A stretch of DNA of 64,000 nt from Edaphobacter aggregans DSM 19364 (GCF_000745965.1 NZ_JQKI01000037.1:1-64000); one strand, 5' to 3'; numbered from the stretch's first letter, positions 34,611-43,432 are shown. Program-made: numbers and translations. Notes: generated by a model not told the origin, from the letters alone.

Positions 34611-36530
34611 ATGGCTCTGCTGTCAACTCGCGGCTTTATGGTTGTTCCCGCGTTCTATCTGGCACTGCTCGGCGCAGGCGTATCGCAGGCCCAGACGCAG
34701 TCGCCCGCGTCTGCTGAGCCGCTCACAGTCAACAAGATCGATCCACCGAACTGGTACAGCGGGCTGCCGAGCCCTATGCTATTACTGCGCGGAACCGGCC
34801 TGACTGGAGCGCGCTTCGCCTTCAGCGACCATTCCCTGCACGTGGAACGCAGCTCGATCTCGGCGAACGGTCATTGGGCGCAGTTACAACTGAACGCAGC
34901 GCCGGCCGCCGCGGAGTCGGTAGAGATTCAGATCGAGCGCTCAGGCACTAAGCTGCGCCTACCATATAGGTTCGACACAGCGCGGGCGACCAGTGATGGC
35001 ATGCAAGGGTTCTCAGGGCACGACGTTATCTACCTGATCATGACCGATCGCTTTGCGGACGGCGACCTCCACAACGACGGTTTGGATGCGCAAAGCGATG
35101 CCAGCAGTCCGGCGGCTCTGGCAGAGCGGAGCAAGCCCAGAGGCTGGCATGGCGGCGATCTACAAGGTGTACTCCAGCACCTCGACTATCTGCAGCAGCT
35201 CGGCATCACCGCTGTCTGGATCACCCCCGTATACACGAACGCTGAACCGGCGGCCTACCACGGCTACCATTCTACGGACTACTACGGAGTGGACCCGCAC
35301 CTGGGAAGGCTGAGCGATCTCGAACAACTCGCGAAGGCGCTGCACGCTCGCGGCATGAAACTTGTACTGGACACCGTCCCCAATCATGTGGGTCCTGGAC
35401 ATCCCTGGGTGGCCGACGAGCCGACACCAGATTGGTTCCATGGCACGCCGGCCAATCACAGCCCGGCCACCTTTGACTTCTCAGCCCTAATCAACCCGCA
35501 CGCCCCGGAACGCGACCGAGTCAACACGCTTCATGGCTGGTTCGCGAATGCACTTCCGGACATGAACACAGATGATCCGATCGTGGCGCAATACCTTCGT
35601 CAGAACGCGGTCTGGTGGGTCGAGCAGACTGGGGCGGACGCTCTGCGCATCGACACCTTCGCGTTCGTTAACCGACCCTTCTGGCATGACTTCAACGGTG
35701 AGCTCGCTGAGCTGTTCCCGCATTTGACCGAGGTTGGTGAGATCTTCAACCCCCACCCGGAGATCACCTCTGCCTTTGCAGACGGCGTCATCCGTGCCGG
35801 AGCCGACACGCGACTCTATACTCCCTTCGACTTCCCGACCTACTTTGCGATCCGGGACGTTTTTGGCAAGGGCAAACCGATGAGCGAGCTTGCCGACGTA
35901 CTTGCAGCGGATGCGCTGTATCCCCATCCCGAACGACTCGTCCCCTTTGCCGGTAACCATGACACGTCACGCCTGGCAGAGGTCGTGCGAGATCCTGCTC
36001 TCAGAGAACTTGCCTTTGCGTACCTCCTGACGACGAGGGGAACGCCGCAAATCTACGCCGGCGACGAGATCTCGATGCGCGGTGGTGACGACCCCGGCAA
36101 TCGGGCAGATTTTCCGGGAGGTTTTGCCTCGGTGAACCCAGGCCCGAATGCCTTTTTGGCCGCGGGCAGAACGCCTGAAGAGCAGCGCAGCTATGCCTGG
36201 ATCAAGCGCCTGCTCGCTCTACGCCGTGAGCACGATGTGCTGGCCTGTGGCGAAGAGCAGGTACTCTCCGCCGGGCCGGATGCCATAATCTATGCACGCT
36301 TCGATTCAAAGGGCTGTGTCAAACCTGACGGCTCAGCGGAGCAGGTTCCGTTGCTGATTCTGCTGGAGCGTAATGGCTCCGTGCCAATAACTGTCGACAT
36401 CCGCAACACAGCGCTCGAGGGTTGCACTCCTCGTTCCCCCATCCTAGGAGAAGCGGAGTCGAGCATGCGAGATGGCCAGCTTTCGGTAGCACCGCATAGT
36501 CCGGTGGTCGTGCTGCCATGCAGATTATGA
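34611..36530 (+). CDS. Exported GH13 cyclomaltodextrinase/neopullulanase-like enzyme
   Basis: A 639-residue protein. The signal peptide ends near SQAQ. The N-terminal domain reads IDPPNWYSGLPSPMLLLRG, which matches the cyclomaltodextrinase N-domain. GH13 motifs: VIYLIMTDRFADGD, region I LDTVPNHVG, region II ALRIDTFAF, region III EVGEIF and region IV FAGNHDTSRL. The combination is that of SusA-type periplasmic neopullulanases, which act on pullulan, cyclodextrins and maltooligosaccharides. AAAGGA is 8 nt before the ATG. It closes the plus-strand hydrolase set; its 3' end adjoins the SDR debris and the right tRNA-Phe scar. Confidence 0.9.
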   Translation: MALLSTRGFMVVPAFYLALLGAGVSQAQTQSPASAEPLTVNKIDPPNWYSGLPSPMLLLRGTGLTGARFAFSDHSLHVERSSISANGHWAQLQLNAAPAAAESVEIQIERSGTKLRLPYRFDTARATSDGMQGFSGHDVIYLIMTDRFADGDLHNDGLDAQSDASSPAALAERSKPRGWHGGDLQGVLQHLDYLQQLGITAVWITPVYTNAEPAAYHGYHSTDYYGVDPHLGRLSDLEQLAKALHARGMKLVLDTVPNHVGPGHPWVADEPTPDWFHGTPANHSPATFDFSALINPHAPERDRVNTLHGWFANALPDMNTDDPIVAQYLRQNAVWWVEQTGADALRIDTFAFVNRPFWHDFNGELAELFPHLTEVGEIFNPHPEITSAFADGVIRAGADTRLYTPFDFPTYFAIRDVFGKGKPMSELADVLAADALYPHPERLVPFAGNHDTSRLAEVVRDPALRELAFAYLLTTRGTPQIYAGDEISMRGGDDPGNRADFPGGFASVNPGPNAFLAAGRTPEEQRSYAWIKRLLALRREHDVLACGEEQVLSAGPDAIIYARFDSKGCVKPDGSAEQVPLLILLERNGSVPITVDIRNTALEGCTPRSPILGEAESSMRDGQLSVAPHSPVVVLPCRL

Positions 36531-36629
36531 CCCGCTCCCTACATCCTGACAGCCCTGATCGCGAAGCCCAAGCGACTCGGCTGTCTCAGCTCCATGCTTC
36601 ACCAGAACGGCGATCGACCCTTGAGGACC

Positions 36630-36845
36630 TGACGTGCTCCTCGCCATTGGTATCGCACGACGTTGGTCCAGAGTCCTCTCGAATGCACTGCACTGGAGCC
36701 AGGCTGGGTCCCGACGAAGACGGGTGGCACCGAGGCAACGGGTGATCTGGACGAGGCACGTCGCACCCAGGTTTGGCTTGCAGCAAGCGATCAACCTGAG
36801 GCACTCGTAACTGGAGAGTACTTCTATCGCCTAAGAAAACGCTTT
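36630..36845 (+). pseudogene. C-terminal fragment of an SDR-type oxidoreductase
   Basis: Two frames in order read LLAIGIARRWSRVLSNAL and EPGWVPTKTGG, then DLDEARRTQVWLAASDQP and VTGEYFYRLRKR. They match the C-terminal third of a known SDR subgroup (NA-x-PGWVPT-x-GG ... TQ-x-WLA ... GEYFY). A frameshift lies between the two blocks, and no Rossmann motif or YxxxK remains. It is debris at the right edge of the amylolytic locus. Confidence 0.6.
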
Positions 36846-37334
36846 GAAGATTCCGTAGCCGTGCATCGCGTTATCGCTTCGTTTGAGCGAGCGGCCGAAC
36901 ACGTGCGCCGAACTTGTCGATCAAGCGAAGCTCGAAGTGAAACTAGTCGCCGCCGATGATTTCGGGAGCAAAGCGTGAGTGGATTTGATATCTCCTAAAC
37001 ACTAAGGATTTCAAGGGGTCGCCGAACTGTTGCAAGGCAAATGGACAGAACGTGCTGAGACCGTCTTGAGCGGAGTTCGTATCAGAACACCACCGACCAA
37101 CAGGTAGAGCGCGGCCTTGAGAAAGGCTGGCGTCGCCAATTCTGCGGTATTCGTATTTTGCACATTCCAAAAGAGTTGGAAGATCGTCTTCAATGAGCAA
37201 GGCGGCGCATGACCAATACGCGACCACACCCAAAAAGTGTCATGTTATTCAAAACAGGGCATTTACCCAAAACACCTAAAGGCCTCCCGTCCGGGAGACC
37301 TAATAGTTTATTCCTCGTAAGTCATTGATTCTAA
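36846..37334. other. Stretch without a supported gene; one hairpin
   Basis: About 490 bases. Short minus-strand frames at 36943-37233 resemble nothing I know. A hairpin GGCCTCCCG/CGGGAGACC at 37281-37300, followed by TAATAGTTTATT, could terminate plus-strand transcription leaving the amylolytic locus. Confidence 0.35.
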
Positions 37335-37382
37335 TGGTGGCCAGAGACGGGATCGAACCGCCGATGCCGCCCTTTTCAGGGC
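37335..37382 (-). other. tRNA-Phe 3'-half remnant, copy 2
   Basis: Minus strand: CTGAAAA anticodon loop, TCGGCGGTTCGATCCCG T-arm, TCTGGCC-A and CCA at 37335-37337. The 3' part matches copy 1 at 20288-20335 apart from a few bases, but the 5' strand of the anticodon stem no longer pairs fully (two of five mismatched). It lies 17,047 bp from copy 1, same orientation. Confidence 0.65.
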
Positions 37383-37737
37383 TGGCTTCGTTCCAGTGAC
37401 GCGAAAATTATGGCTGGCATTTTCGATTTGTAGCATCTTGTAGAAGCGATCCTAAAGCGATTGAAATGACTGTACCCATTTTTGTGTATAGCAGGGGAAG
37501 GGAAGGGAATTCGCTGGCTGTTAACCGAAGGGTTGTAGTCGAGTAGGTTTCGACCCCTTGGAGGCGCATCCGATTAGTTTGAAAATCAATCGAATATTCC
37601 CTCACACTGGAACCGGTTGTCGGCCAGCAACATCACATGGAGCAAGTACTTAATGCCGTTCGAACGGGAGGAAAGCTGGGCTGTTCCGCCACGGCCAGCC
37701 CATGGCCCACTTGGTTAGATCACTGAAAGAGTTTGTG

Positions 37738-37791
37738 GCATTTTTGTGGCAAATAGCGCCGATTGTGCCGGTTTTGCCGACTCATCCGGCT
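37738..37791 (-). repeat. Copy 2 of the 54-bp integrase-tail-like repeat
   Basis: Matches 19671-19724. On the minus strand it reads ESAKPAQSALFATKMPQ and then a stop. It sits 30 bp before the tRNA-Val scar and about 170 bp beyond the 3' end of a broken integrase gene, which supports an integrase link but does not prove it. Confidence 0.6.
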
Positions 37792-37821
37792 AATAAACCC
37801 TTTACCGTCAATAAAATGCCC

Positions 37822-37879
37822 GTAGAGTGCCACCTTCACACGGTGGAAGTCGTAGGTTCGAATCCTGCTGTGCCCACCA
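37822..37879 (+). other. tRNA-Val(CAC) 3'-part remnant, candidate attachment site
   Basis: Anticodon arm CCACC-TTCACAC-GGTGG gives anticodon CAC; T-arm GTAGG-TTCGAAT-CCTGC and acceptor TGTGCCC-A-CCA are perfect. A short GTAGAG before the anticodon arm matches the end of a D-arm, but the acceptor 5' strand (GGGCACA) is missing. The sequence from T-arm to CCA is intact, as expected for an att core rebuilt by integration. The integrase gene lies 80 bp to the right. Confidence 0.65.
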
Positions 37880-37958
37880 AATCTTTCAACAACTTAGCTG
37901 CGGATAGGGAATTGGCCGTTGCTCCAGCTTGCTCCAATCGCAGCCTATAGTGTTCATT

Positions 37959-39175
37959 TTATTGATCACAGATGGAGCTCGATTGTCCGATCGCAGGTGC
38001 GAACTCCTCCACCCCTTCGGGAAGAATTGCTTGTACTAGACGCCGTTGGGCTTCTCTCTTTGCGATGAGGCCAGCTTGTGAGTAGATTTCCAATGTGAAC
38101 CGACTGTTCGCATGCCGCATGAGCTCCTGCACCACCTTTACGTTCTCCCCATTTGCGATGAGAAGTGTTGAGTAGGTGTGGCGGAAGGTATGCCAGCCAA
38201 TCCTCTTCCGGATGCCGGCTCTCATTGCTGCTGGCCGAATCATCTTCTGTAGTACGACACCCGGCCAGAGCGGATCTTTGCCGTCGTTGCGAGAGCTGGC
38301 AAAGATCCAATCGTCCGAACCACTGTACTTGGATGTCTCTTTCCAGAGCCAGAGATCGGCAGCAATGCGTTCATTCACGGGAACCGGTTTGCGGAAGCTT
38401 CTGTTTTGCAATCCCCGATGGTGCCGAGGTAAATCGAACGTCGCACGGAGATCTCCAGATCAGAAAAGTTCACGTCGCCCCATCGGAGAGCAAAGAGTTC
38501 GCTGCGTCGCAGTCCCGTCGTCACAGCCAGCGTGACCATTAGGCGGGAGCGCGAATCCAGCTGCACCAAGAGAGCTTGGATGTCACTGGATTCCAGCACT
38601 TCCGGAACGTTCATGCGCATCGCACTCTGTCGAACGAGAGTGATAGGATTTTCGCCCTGTTCGAGCCATTCACAGCGGATCGCATGATTGAATAGCACGC
38701 TGAAAATATTGCGGATCTTTGCTTTGGTCGGATTCGCCAACGGAATTCCATCCGCACGCTGTAATTGTCTCAACCAATGCTCAACGGCTATGGTTCGAAC
38801 GCAACGAAGGGCCATCTCGCCCCAGTGCGGACGGATCCACTTCTTCAGAAAATAACGATATACAGTTTTCGTCGCATGAGAATGCCAGCCTGCCTCCGCT
38901 AAGAGCTCCGTCTGCACATAATGGTCGATTAAATTCCCGATTGAGATAGAGTGCACTGGATGGCGGTTGCGATCTGCATTGATCTGCATTTTCAGCCCAT
39001 TCGCCGCCGCCAGAGCTTGTTCTTCTGTCGGATATTGCTCAACGGTTCCGATAATCGTGGTTCGGCGTACCCATTTTCCTGTTTCGTCATGTTCTCGCCA
39101 GAGAAATTCCCAACGATGCGGTCCGGATTTTTGTTTTGCACGCCTTAGGTAGCCGTGCTGATAGTTTTGGCTCAT
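37959..39175 (-). pseudogene. Tyrosine recombinase/integrase, frameshifted
   Basis: The N-terminal frame (ATG at 39175) gives a DNA-binding domain, a SAM-like domain with YVQTELLAEAGWHSHATKTV, and the first catalytic arginine in TTGLRRSELFALRWGDV. At about 38385-38400 the homology moves to another frame (RKPVPVNERIAADLW) that supplies HTFRHTYST (HxxR), LMRHANSRFTLEIYSQ (His and the Tyr nucleophile). All catalytic residues are present in sum; one C missing from a CC run would explain the break. Full length would be about 405 residues, normal for a phage/island integrase. It adjoins the tRNA-Val scar. Confidence 0.8.
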
Positions 39176-39576
39176 TCAAGCCCTCCTCTTAGGAGGGTAC
39201 CGGCTGCAGAAGTCGACCGATCGCTGTTGTTCGCGGGGAGTTTTTCTTTAATGCGGTGTAGTGGCTCGTCAATATGCGCTAGTCGGTTTCGGTCTTCAGT
39301 TAAGAGCTGAATTTGTCGGAATTCCCAAGCAGCGCGATACTGCCAGCGAACGTACTTGAGCAGCATGGAGCCGGTAGCCACCATGCCAGATTGCCAACTG
39401 TCAATTGGAACAGGGCCCAGCAATTTGCAGGTAGTACCCTGTCCGCGCGTGCACGTGAACCCCAGCACCTCTCTATTCTATTTCGACCGGCGCGCAGACC
39501 AGCGGTGCGATCTATAATCACCGCTGCAATAGTAGCAATCCATCGGATTCCACACAAAACTTGGGGGGAAGTAGTC

Positions 39577-39800
39577 ATGAATTCCAAACCAGAATACCGA
39601 CTACAGGCGTTAGACGAGGTCCTCTGGCGCTGGTTTGTGCAATTGCTATCGTAACGGGGGATACCCTGGCAGACGACACTCGCGGGCCTTGCGCTGCTGG
39701 CGGCGCCGACGAATACCCCGTGACAGGAGTAAAAACTTTGATTGTCAGCAACGACGGGTGTGATCTACCAGAAGGATTTTGGGTCTACGACCCTCGATGA
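39577..39800 (+). pseudogene. Possible small exported protein, frameshifted
   Basis: ATG at 39577 (GGGGGGAAG upstream) reads MNSKPEYRLQ; a shift of frame then gives PLALVCAIAIVTGDTLADDT, which would complete a signal peptide, and ends TLIVSNDGCDLPEGFWVYD with TGA near 39800. No family recognised. The link between frames is inference. Confidence 0.25.
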
Positions 39801-39821
39801 ATTCAAGAAGAATTCTAGAAG

Positions 39822-39932
39822 ATGGAACTTTTTAACCCGGATCAATCCTGGACGTCGGTCGAGGAAGACAGTAGCCTAGTCGGCTGGTACGCGGACAGCC
39901 ACAAAGGAAACTGGAGGCCTCGGAATGAGTGA
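39822..39932 (+). CDS. 36-residue ORF overlapping the phosphatase start
   Basis: MELFNPDQSWTSVEEDSSL and GWYADSHKGNWRPRNE, ending in TGA eight bases inside the next gene. It could be a leader peptide for translational coupling or a remnant. It is acidic and soluble, with no family match. Confidence 0.25.
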   Translation: MELFNPDQSWTSVEEDSSLVGWYADSHKGNWRPRNE

Positions 39933-40542
39933 TCGTCTTCCTATCGTCTATCTGGCCCGGCACGGAGAAACGGCCTGGACCATTACAGGGCAGCACACCG
40001 GGCTTACGGACCTGCCCCTCACGGAAGATGGCGAGCATACCGCTCGGCGACTGGGGGAACGTCTCAAGGGACTTGTCTTTGCAAGGGCGTTCACCAGTCC
40101 CTTGCAGCGCGCACGCCGGACTTGCGAGTTAGCGGGATTCGGTTCCGTGGCCGAGATTGACTCCGATCTTGTGGAGTGGAATTACGGTGAATATGAAGGC
40201 CGCCGCGGCGCGGACATCCGATTGGAGCGCCCGGACTGGAATCTGTTTCGGGATGGATGCCCAGGAGGTGAAACGCCGAAGCAGGTAAGTGCTCGAGCAG
40301 ACAATGTGGTTAACCAAGTACGCGCGATTTCCGGCGACGTATTGCTGTTTACAAGCGGGCATTTCATTCGTGTGTTGGCCGTGCGGTGGCTCGGACTTGA
40401 ACCAACTGCCAATAGCAGATATCTCATGTTAAGTACGTCGAGCCTGAGTGCGCTGGGCTACGAAAAAGATCTTAGCCGACCGGTAATTCGATTCTGGAAC
40501 GACACTCGTCACGTCGATACGGAGGCCGAATCGGAGGTGTAA
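39925..40542 (+). CDS. Histidine phosphatase family protein
   Basis: A 205-residue protein of the phosphoglycerate-mutase-like superfamily. The phospho-accepting histidine is in VYLARHGETAWT (about residues 8-19), RAFTSPLQRARRTCEL carries the second arginine, VEWNYGEYEGRRG the acidic residue, and LFTSGHFIRVLAVRW the second catalytic histidine. The LARHGE core and length fit broad-range sugar or sugar-phosphate phosphatases more than cofactor-dependent mutases. GGAGG about 11 nt upstream supports the ATG. It lies beside the fermentation region, so a role with sugar phosphates is plausible but unproven. Confidence 0.88.
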   Translation: MSDRLPIVYLARHGETAWTITGQHTGLTDLPLTEDGEHTARRLGERLKGLVFARAFTSPLQRARRTCELAGFGSVAEIDSDLVEWNYGEYEGRRGADIRLERPDWNLFRDGCPGGETPKQVSARADNVVNQVRAISGDVLLFTSGHFIRVLAVRWLGLEPTANSRYLMLSTSSLSALGYEKDLSRPVIRFWNDTRHVDTEAESEV

Positions 40543-40743
40543 TTTACGCCTGACGACGCCGACTAGGGCAAGAGCACCGGCGTTCTTTTTCCTGCTTGCC
40601 GGCTGATTATCAACAAAAAGGGCGAACTTCAATTTGAGCTCCGTAGGAATTCCTTGAAGCTGGTGAACATCATCGACTGGAACAAGGCCGGCATGGAGGC
40701 GCAGTGAACCCCGAAAGGAGGCCCGCTTACTGAGATTTGATAG

Positions 40744-41020
40744 CTCACTTCGACCAGAAGACGATCTTGATGATTTCAAGTGTCGTCACATTCGATCAGT
40801 AAGCCGGGAGACCCTCCGAACGAAACTGCGCACAGACACGTTCAATCGTGTCGACACTCGGTGGCTGGACATCGTCGAGGGTGTAGTTGAGTTTGAGCTC
40901 TTTCCACTTAAATCGGCCCATTTGATGGAACGGCAGAACGTCGACCCGCTCCACGTTTCCCAGTCCGCGGAGAATCTGGCAATGTGTGCGATGTTCTCTG
41001 CATCGTCGCTTAGTCCGGGG
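40744..41020. repeat. Direct repeat A of the pflA 3' end
   Basis: About 277 bp, roughly 94 percent identical by eye to 43433-43711. Offset is 2,689 bp. The copy includes the last coding part of pflA and about 40 bp of 3' flank, including ATTTCAAGTGTCGTCA. Confidence 0.85.
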
Positions 41021-41075
41021 AGATCGGGCAGGCCACAAAACCAACGAACGACCGCTGGATTTGAGCGTCGTTGAC
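40796..41075 (-). pseudogene. pflA 3' fragment (duplicate)
   Basis: The frame ending at 40796 reads [20 protein letters not shown] and ends RSEGLPAY, matching the intact PflA C-terminus at 43485. Upstream, the homology continues out of frame as [16 protein letters not shown] owing to a missing base near 40962. The radical-SAM domain is absent, so it cannot be functional. Confidence 0.85.
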
Positions 41076-41093
41076 GGCCACCGTAAGTCACGC

Positions 41094-41708
41094 CTACTGT
41101 GACGGATTTCCTAAGGATGCATTGAATGAGACCGCTACGCGCGGCGTCTCGCCCATATAGGGATGGACCCAGTGGTAGAGCCAGCTGGGGAAGATCACGA
41201 GTAGACCGGGTTTGGGTTTGATTCGAACAGGTTCTCCGTATGGGTCGCCAGGCGCGCTTACAGCTTCCACACCGGCGCGCGGATCTAAAAATTCCAGCAC
41301 CCCGCTCAGGGGACGTTCCGGATTACCAACTCCCGGATCCACGTAATAAACGCCGGACCAGGCACTGTCAGGATGGGAGTGCGGAGCATGGTACGCACCA
41401 TCGCGGCAGGTAGTCGCCCATGCCGAAAGCGATATCGTTCCGTTGAACACGCCTGGGCCGGCAGAGGCATCCACCATATGCTTCACCGCCCAGGTAATCC
41501 ATGCAGTCAGTGCCCCAATGGATGCCTCCGAGCCGTTGAGGAAGTCCGGCCGCGAGTGCCATCCTCCGATATTGCTACGACCCAGGGTAGCGTGTTTCGT
41601 CTCCTCCGCGAGAATCAACTCTCGGAGTTCCTGGTTCATCGCATCGGAATCCGGTACCCGCAATTGACCGATGAGGGTGGGAAACGCCGGTGTAACTTCG
41701 AGTTCCAT
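41094..41708 (-). CDS. Putative 2OG-Fe(II) oxygenase (TIGR02466 type)
   Basis: A 204-residue protein. A first iron-ligand pair is suggested in YHAPHSHPDSAWSGVYYVD and the distal histidine in FPSWLYHWVHPYMG, followed by a 2-oxoglutarate-binding arginine in TPRVAVSFNAS. These match the TIGR02466/PF13759 group of putative 2-oxoglutarate oxygenases, usually about 200 residues. The start ATG at 41708 is 16 bp after the stop of the serine ammonia-lyase gene, so they share a transcript. Both lie between the two pflA repeats. Substrate unknown; oxygen dependence is odd beside pyruvate formate-lyase. Confidence 0.75.
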   Translation of the reverse strand: MELEVTPAFPTLIGQLRVPDSDAMNQELRELILAEETKHATLGRSNIGGWHSRPDFLNGSEASIGALTAWITWAVKHMVDASAGPGVFNGTISLSAWATTCRDGAYHAPHSHPDSAWSGVYYVDPGVGNPERPLSGVLEFLDPRAGVEAVSAPGDPYGEPVRIKPKPGLLVIFPSWLYHWVHPYMGETPRVAVSFNASLGNPSQ

Positions 41709-41724
41709 CGGAGCCCCGCCTTAT

Positions 41725-43386
41725 TCAACAGAGAACCACTGAGAGGGCAAGGCCTGCCTCACTGGTTTCCTTGTACTTGCTGTTCATATCCTTTGCGGTC
41801 TGAGCCATCGCCAGGATGGTCTCGTCTAGGCTGACGCGGTGGCTTGCTGCGATTTCGTTACTTGCAATCGCATAAGCCGTCCATGCCTTGACCGCGCCAA
41901 AAGCGCAGCGCTCGATACACGGAATCTGCACGTATCCGGCAACCGGGTCGCAGGTCATCCCAAGATGATGCTCAAGCGCCGACTCCGCAGCGTTTTCGAT
42001 AACCCTTGGTTCAGCGCCATGAGCCTCCGCAATCATCGCTGCAGCCATTGCAGAGGCGACGCCAATCTCGGCCTGACAACCTCCCTCGGCGGCGGACAGC
42101 GTTGCGTTATGTTTGCACAGATACCCGATCGCAGCTGCGGTGATCATGCCGTCGCGAATCTTCTCCGAGGATAGCTTGCGTCCTCCTTCGCCAAGTCCGT
42201 AGACGAGGGCCGGCATCACGCCGGCGGAGCCTCCTGTTGGAGCTGTGACGACCAGATGGCCGCGCCCGTTTTCTTCCGATCCTGCAAGAGCATATGCCGA
42301 AAGCGAACCAATCCCGCGGTCCGACTCGTACTGCTCGTCCTGCGCGCGCTTGTAGACCGTAGATGCCTTCGTCTTCAACTTCGCCGGACCCGGCAATACC
42401 TCTTCGGGAGCGCTTAGTCCTGATTTCACGATGGCCACCATCGCGCCACTGATCTTATCGACAAAGGCATAGACCTCCTCCTGACTCTTGCCCGAGATCG
42501 ACATTTCGTTGGCCAGAACCACTTGCGCGATCGTGAGCTTGTTTTGCTCTGCGTGCTGCCGCAACTCTTTCATGGTGCTGTAGGGATACTTCGGTGGATT
42601 CTTCTTGGGTGGCGTGTAACCTTTCCACTCAATGAATCCGCCACCCACTGAGTAGTACTCCTGCTCAAGAAGCACTTTGTTTCCAGCCATCAGGCTGCAA
42701 GTCATCGTGTTCGGGTGCGGGAAGTTGCCTTTGACGGCGTCAAAGACAACATCCTTAAGCGTGACATCAACGGTCTTCGAACCGAACGTCACAGGGTAGG
42801 ACTGATCGGGATTATCTTTCATGCTGTCGAGAAATTTCGGATCGACCGTTGCGGGTTCCTTTCCGACCAATCCTGCAAGCGAGGCCCGCTCTGTGCCATG
42901 TCCCTTGCCTGTGGCACTGAGACTTCCGAACAGACGAACTTTGAGTGCTGTCGCCTGATTGAGCTGATCCGGAGGTAGCTTGGTACAACGCTGATAGAAG
43001 TCATATGTAATACGCATCGGCCCAATCGTGTGCGAGCTGGAAGGCCCGGGTCCCACCTTGTAGAACTCATCCAATGTCGTCATCACCGGACCTTTTGATT
43101 GTTTTACGACATTCAGATCAGGAGAGACCTTCGTTCCACCGGGAGGCGCCTTTGGAGGTGCTGCCGTGGATCTCTCCGTTCTCTCCTGGGCTGAGATGGG
43201 GGTGCCGACGATCACCGCGGCAGCTCCGACTACAGCGCTCCGCATGAGAAAGGTACGCCGATCAACGCCGACTGGAATCTCCTGGGAAAGCACGTCGGTG
43301 GAGGTGCCAATTGGATTCTCTCGTTCTGATTCATTAAGCTGGCTCATCGCCGCCTGACGATCACTATTGCCTTCTTTGGTAGACAT
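41725..43386 (-). CDS. Tat-signal L-serine ammonia-lyase (Fe-S type)
   Basis: A 553-residue protein from the ATG at 43386, preceded by AAGGAGAG. The body matches the one-chain iron-sulfur serine dehydratase: YKVGPGPSSSHTIGPMRITY (beta domain), APTGGSAGVMPAL, and Fe-S cysteines in AAEGGCQAEIG and MTCDPVAGYVQIPCIERC. The terminal residue is cysteine (LALSVVLC), the tail-in-mouth feature of this family. It is unusual in having about 95 extra N-terminal residues with a twin-arginine signal, DRRTFLMRSAVVGAAAV and a cut site near TPISA. That would export it folded with its cluster. Reaction: L-serine to pyruvate plus ammonia, feeding pyruvate formate-lyase. Confidence 0.88.
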   Translation of the reverse strand: MSTKEGNSDRQAAMSQLNESERENPIGTSTDVLSQEIPVGVDRRTFLMRSAVVGAAAVIVGTPISAQERTERSTAAPPKAPPGGTKVSPDLNVVKQSKGPVMTTLDEFYKVGPGPSSSHTIGPMRITYDFYQRCTKLPPDQLNQATALKVRLFGSLSATGKGHGTERASLAGLVGKEPATVDPKFLDSMKDNPDQSYPVTFGSKTVDVTLKDVVFDAVKGNFPHPNTMTCSLMAGNKVLLEQEYYSVGGGFIEWKGYTPPKKNPPKYPYSTMKELRQHAEQNKLTIAQVVLANEMSISGKSQEEVYAFVDKISGAMVAIVKSGLSAPEEVLPGPAKLKTKASTVYKRAQDEQYESDRGIGSLSAYALAGSEENGRGHLVVTAPTGGSAGVMPALVYGLGEGGRKLSSEKIRDGMITAAAIGYLCKHNATLSAAEGGCQAEIGVASAMAAAMIAEAHGAEPRVIENAAESALEHHLGMTCDPVAGYVQIPCIERCAFGAVKAWTAYAIASNEIAASHRVSLDETILAMAQTAKDMNSKYKETSEAGLALSVVLC

Positions 43387-43432
43387 GTTTCTCTCCTTCC
43401 GGCAAGCTCCGTTAGGAGCCTGAGTTTTGATG

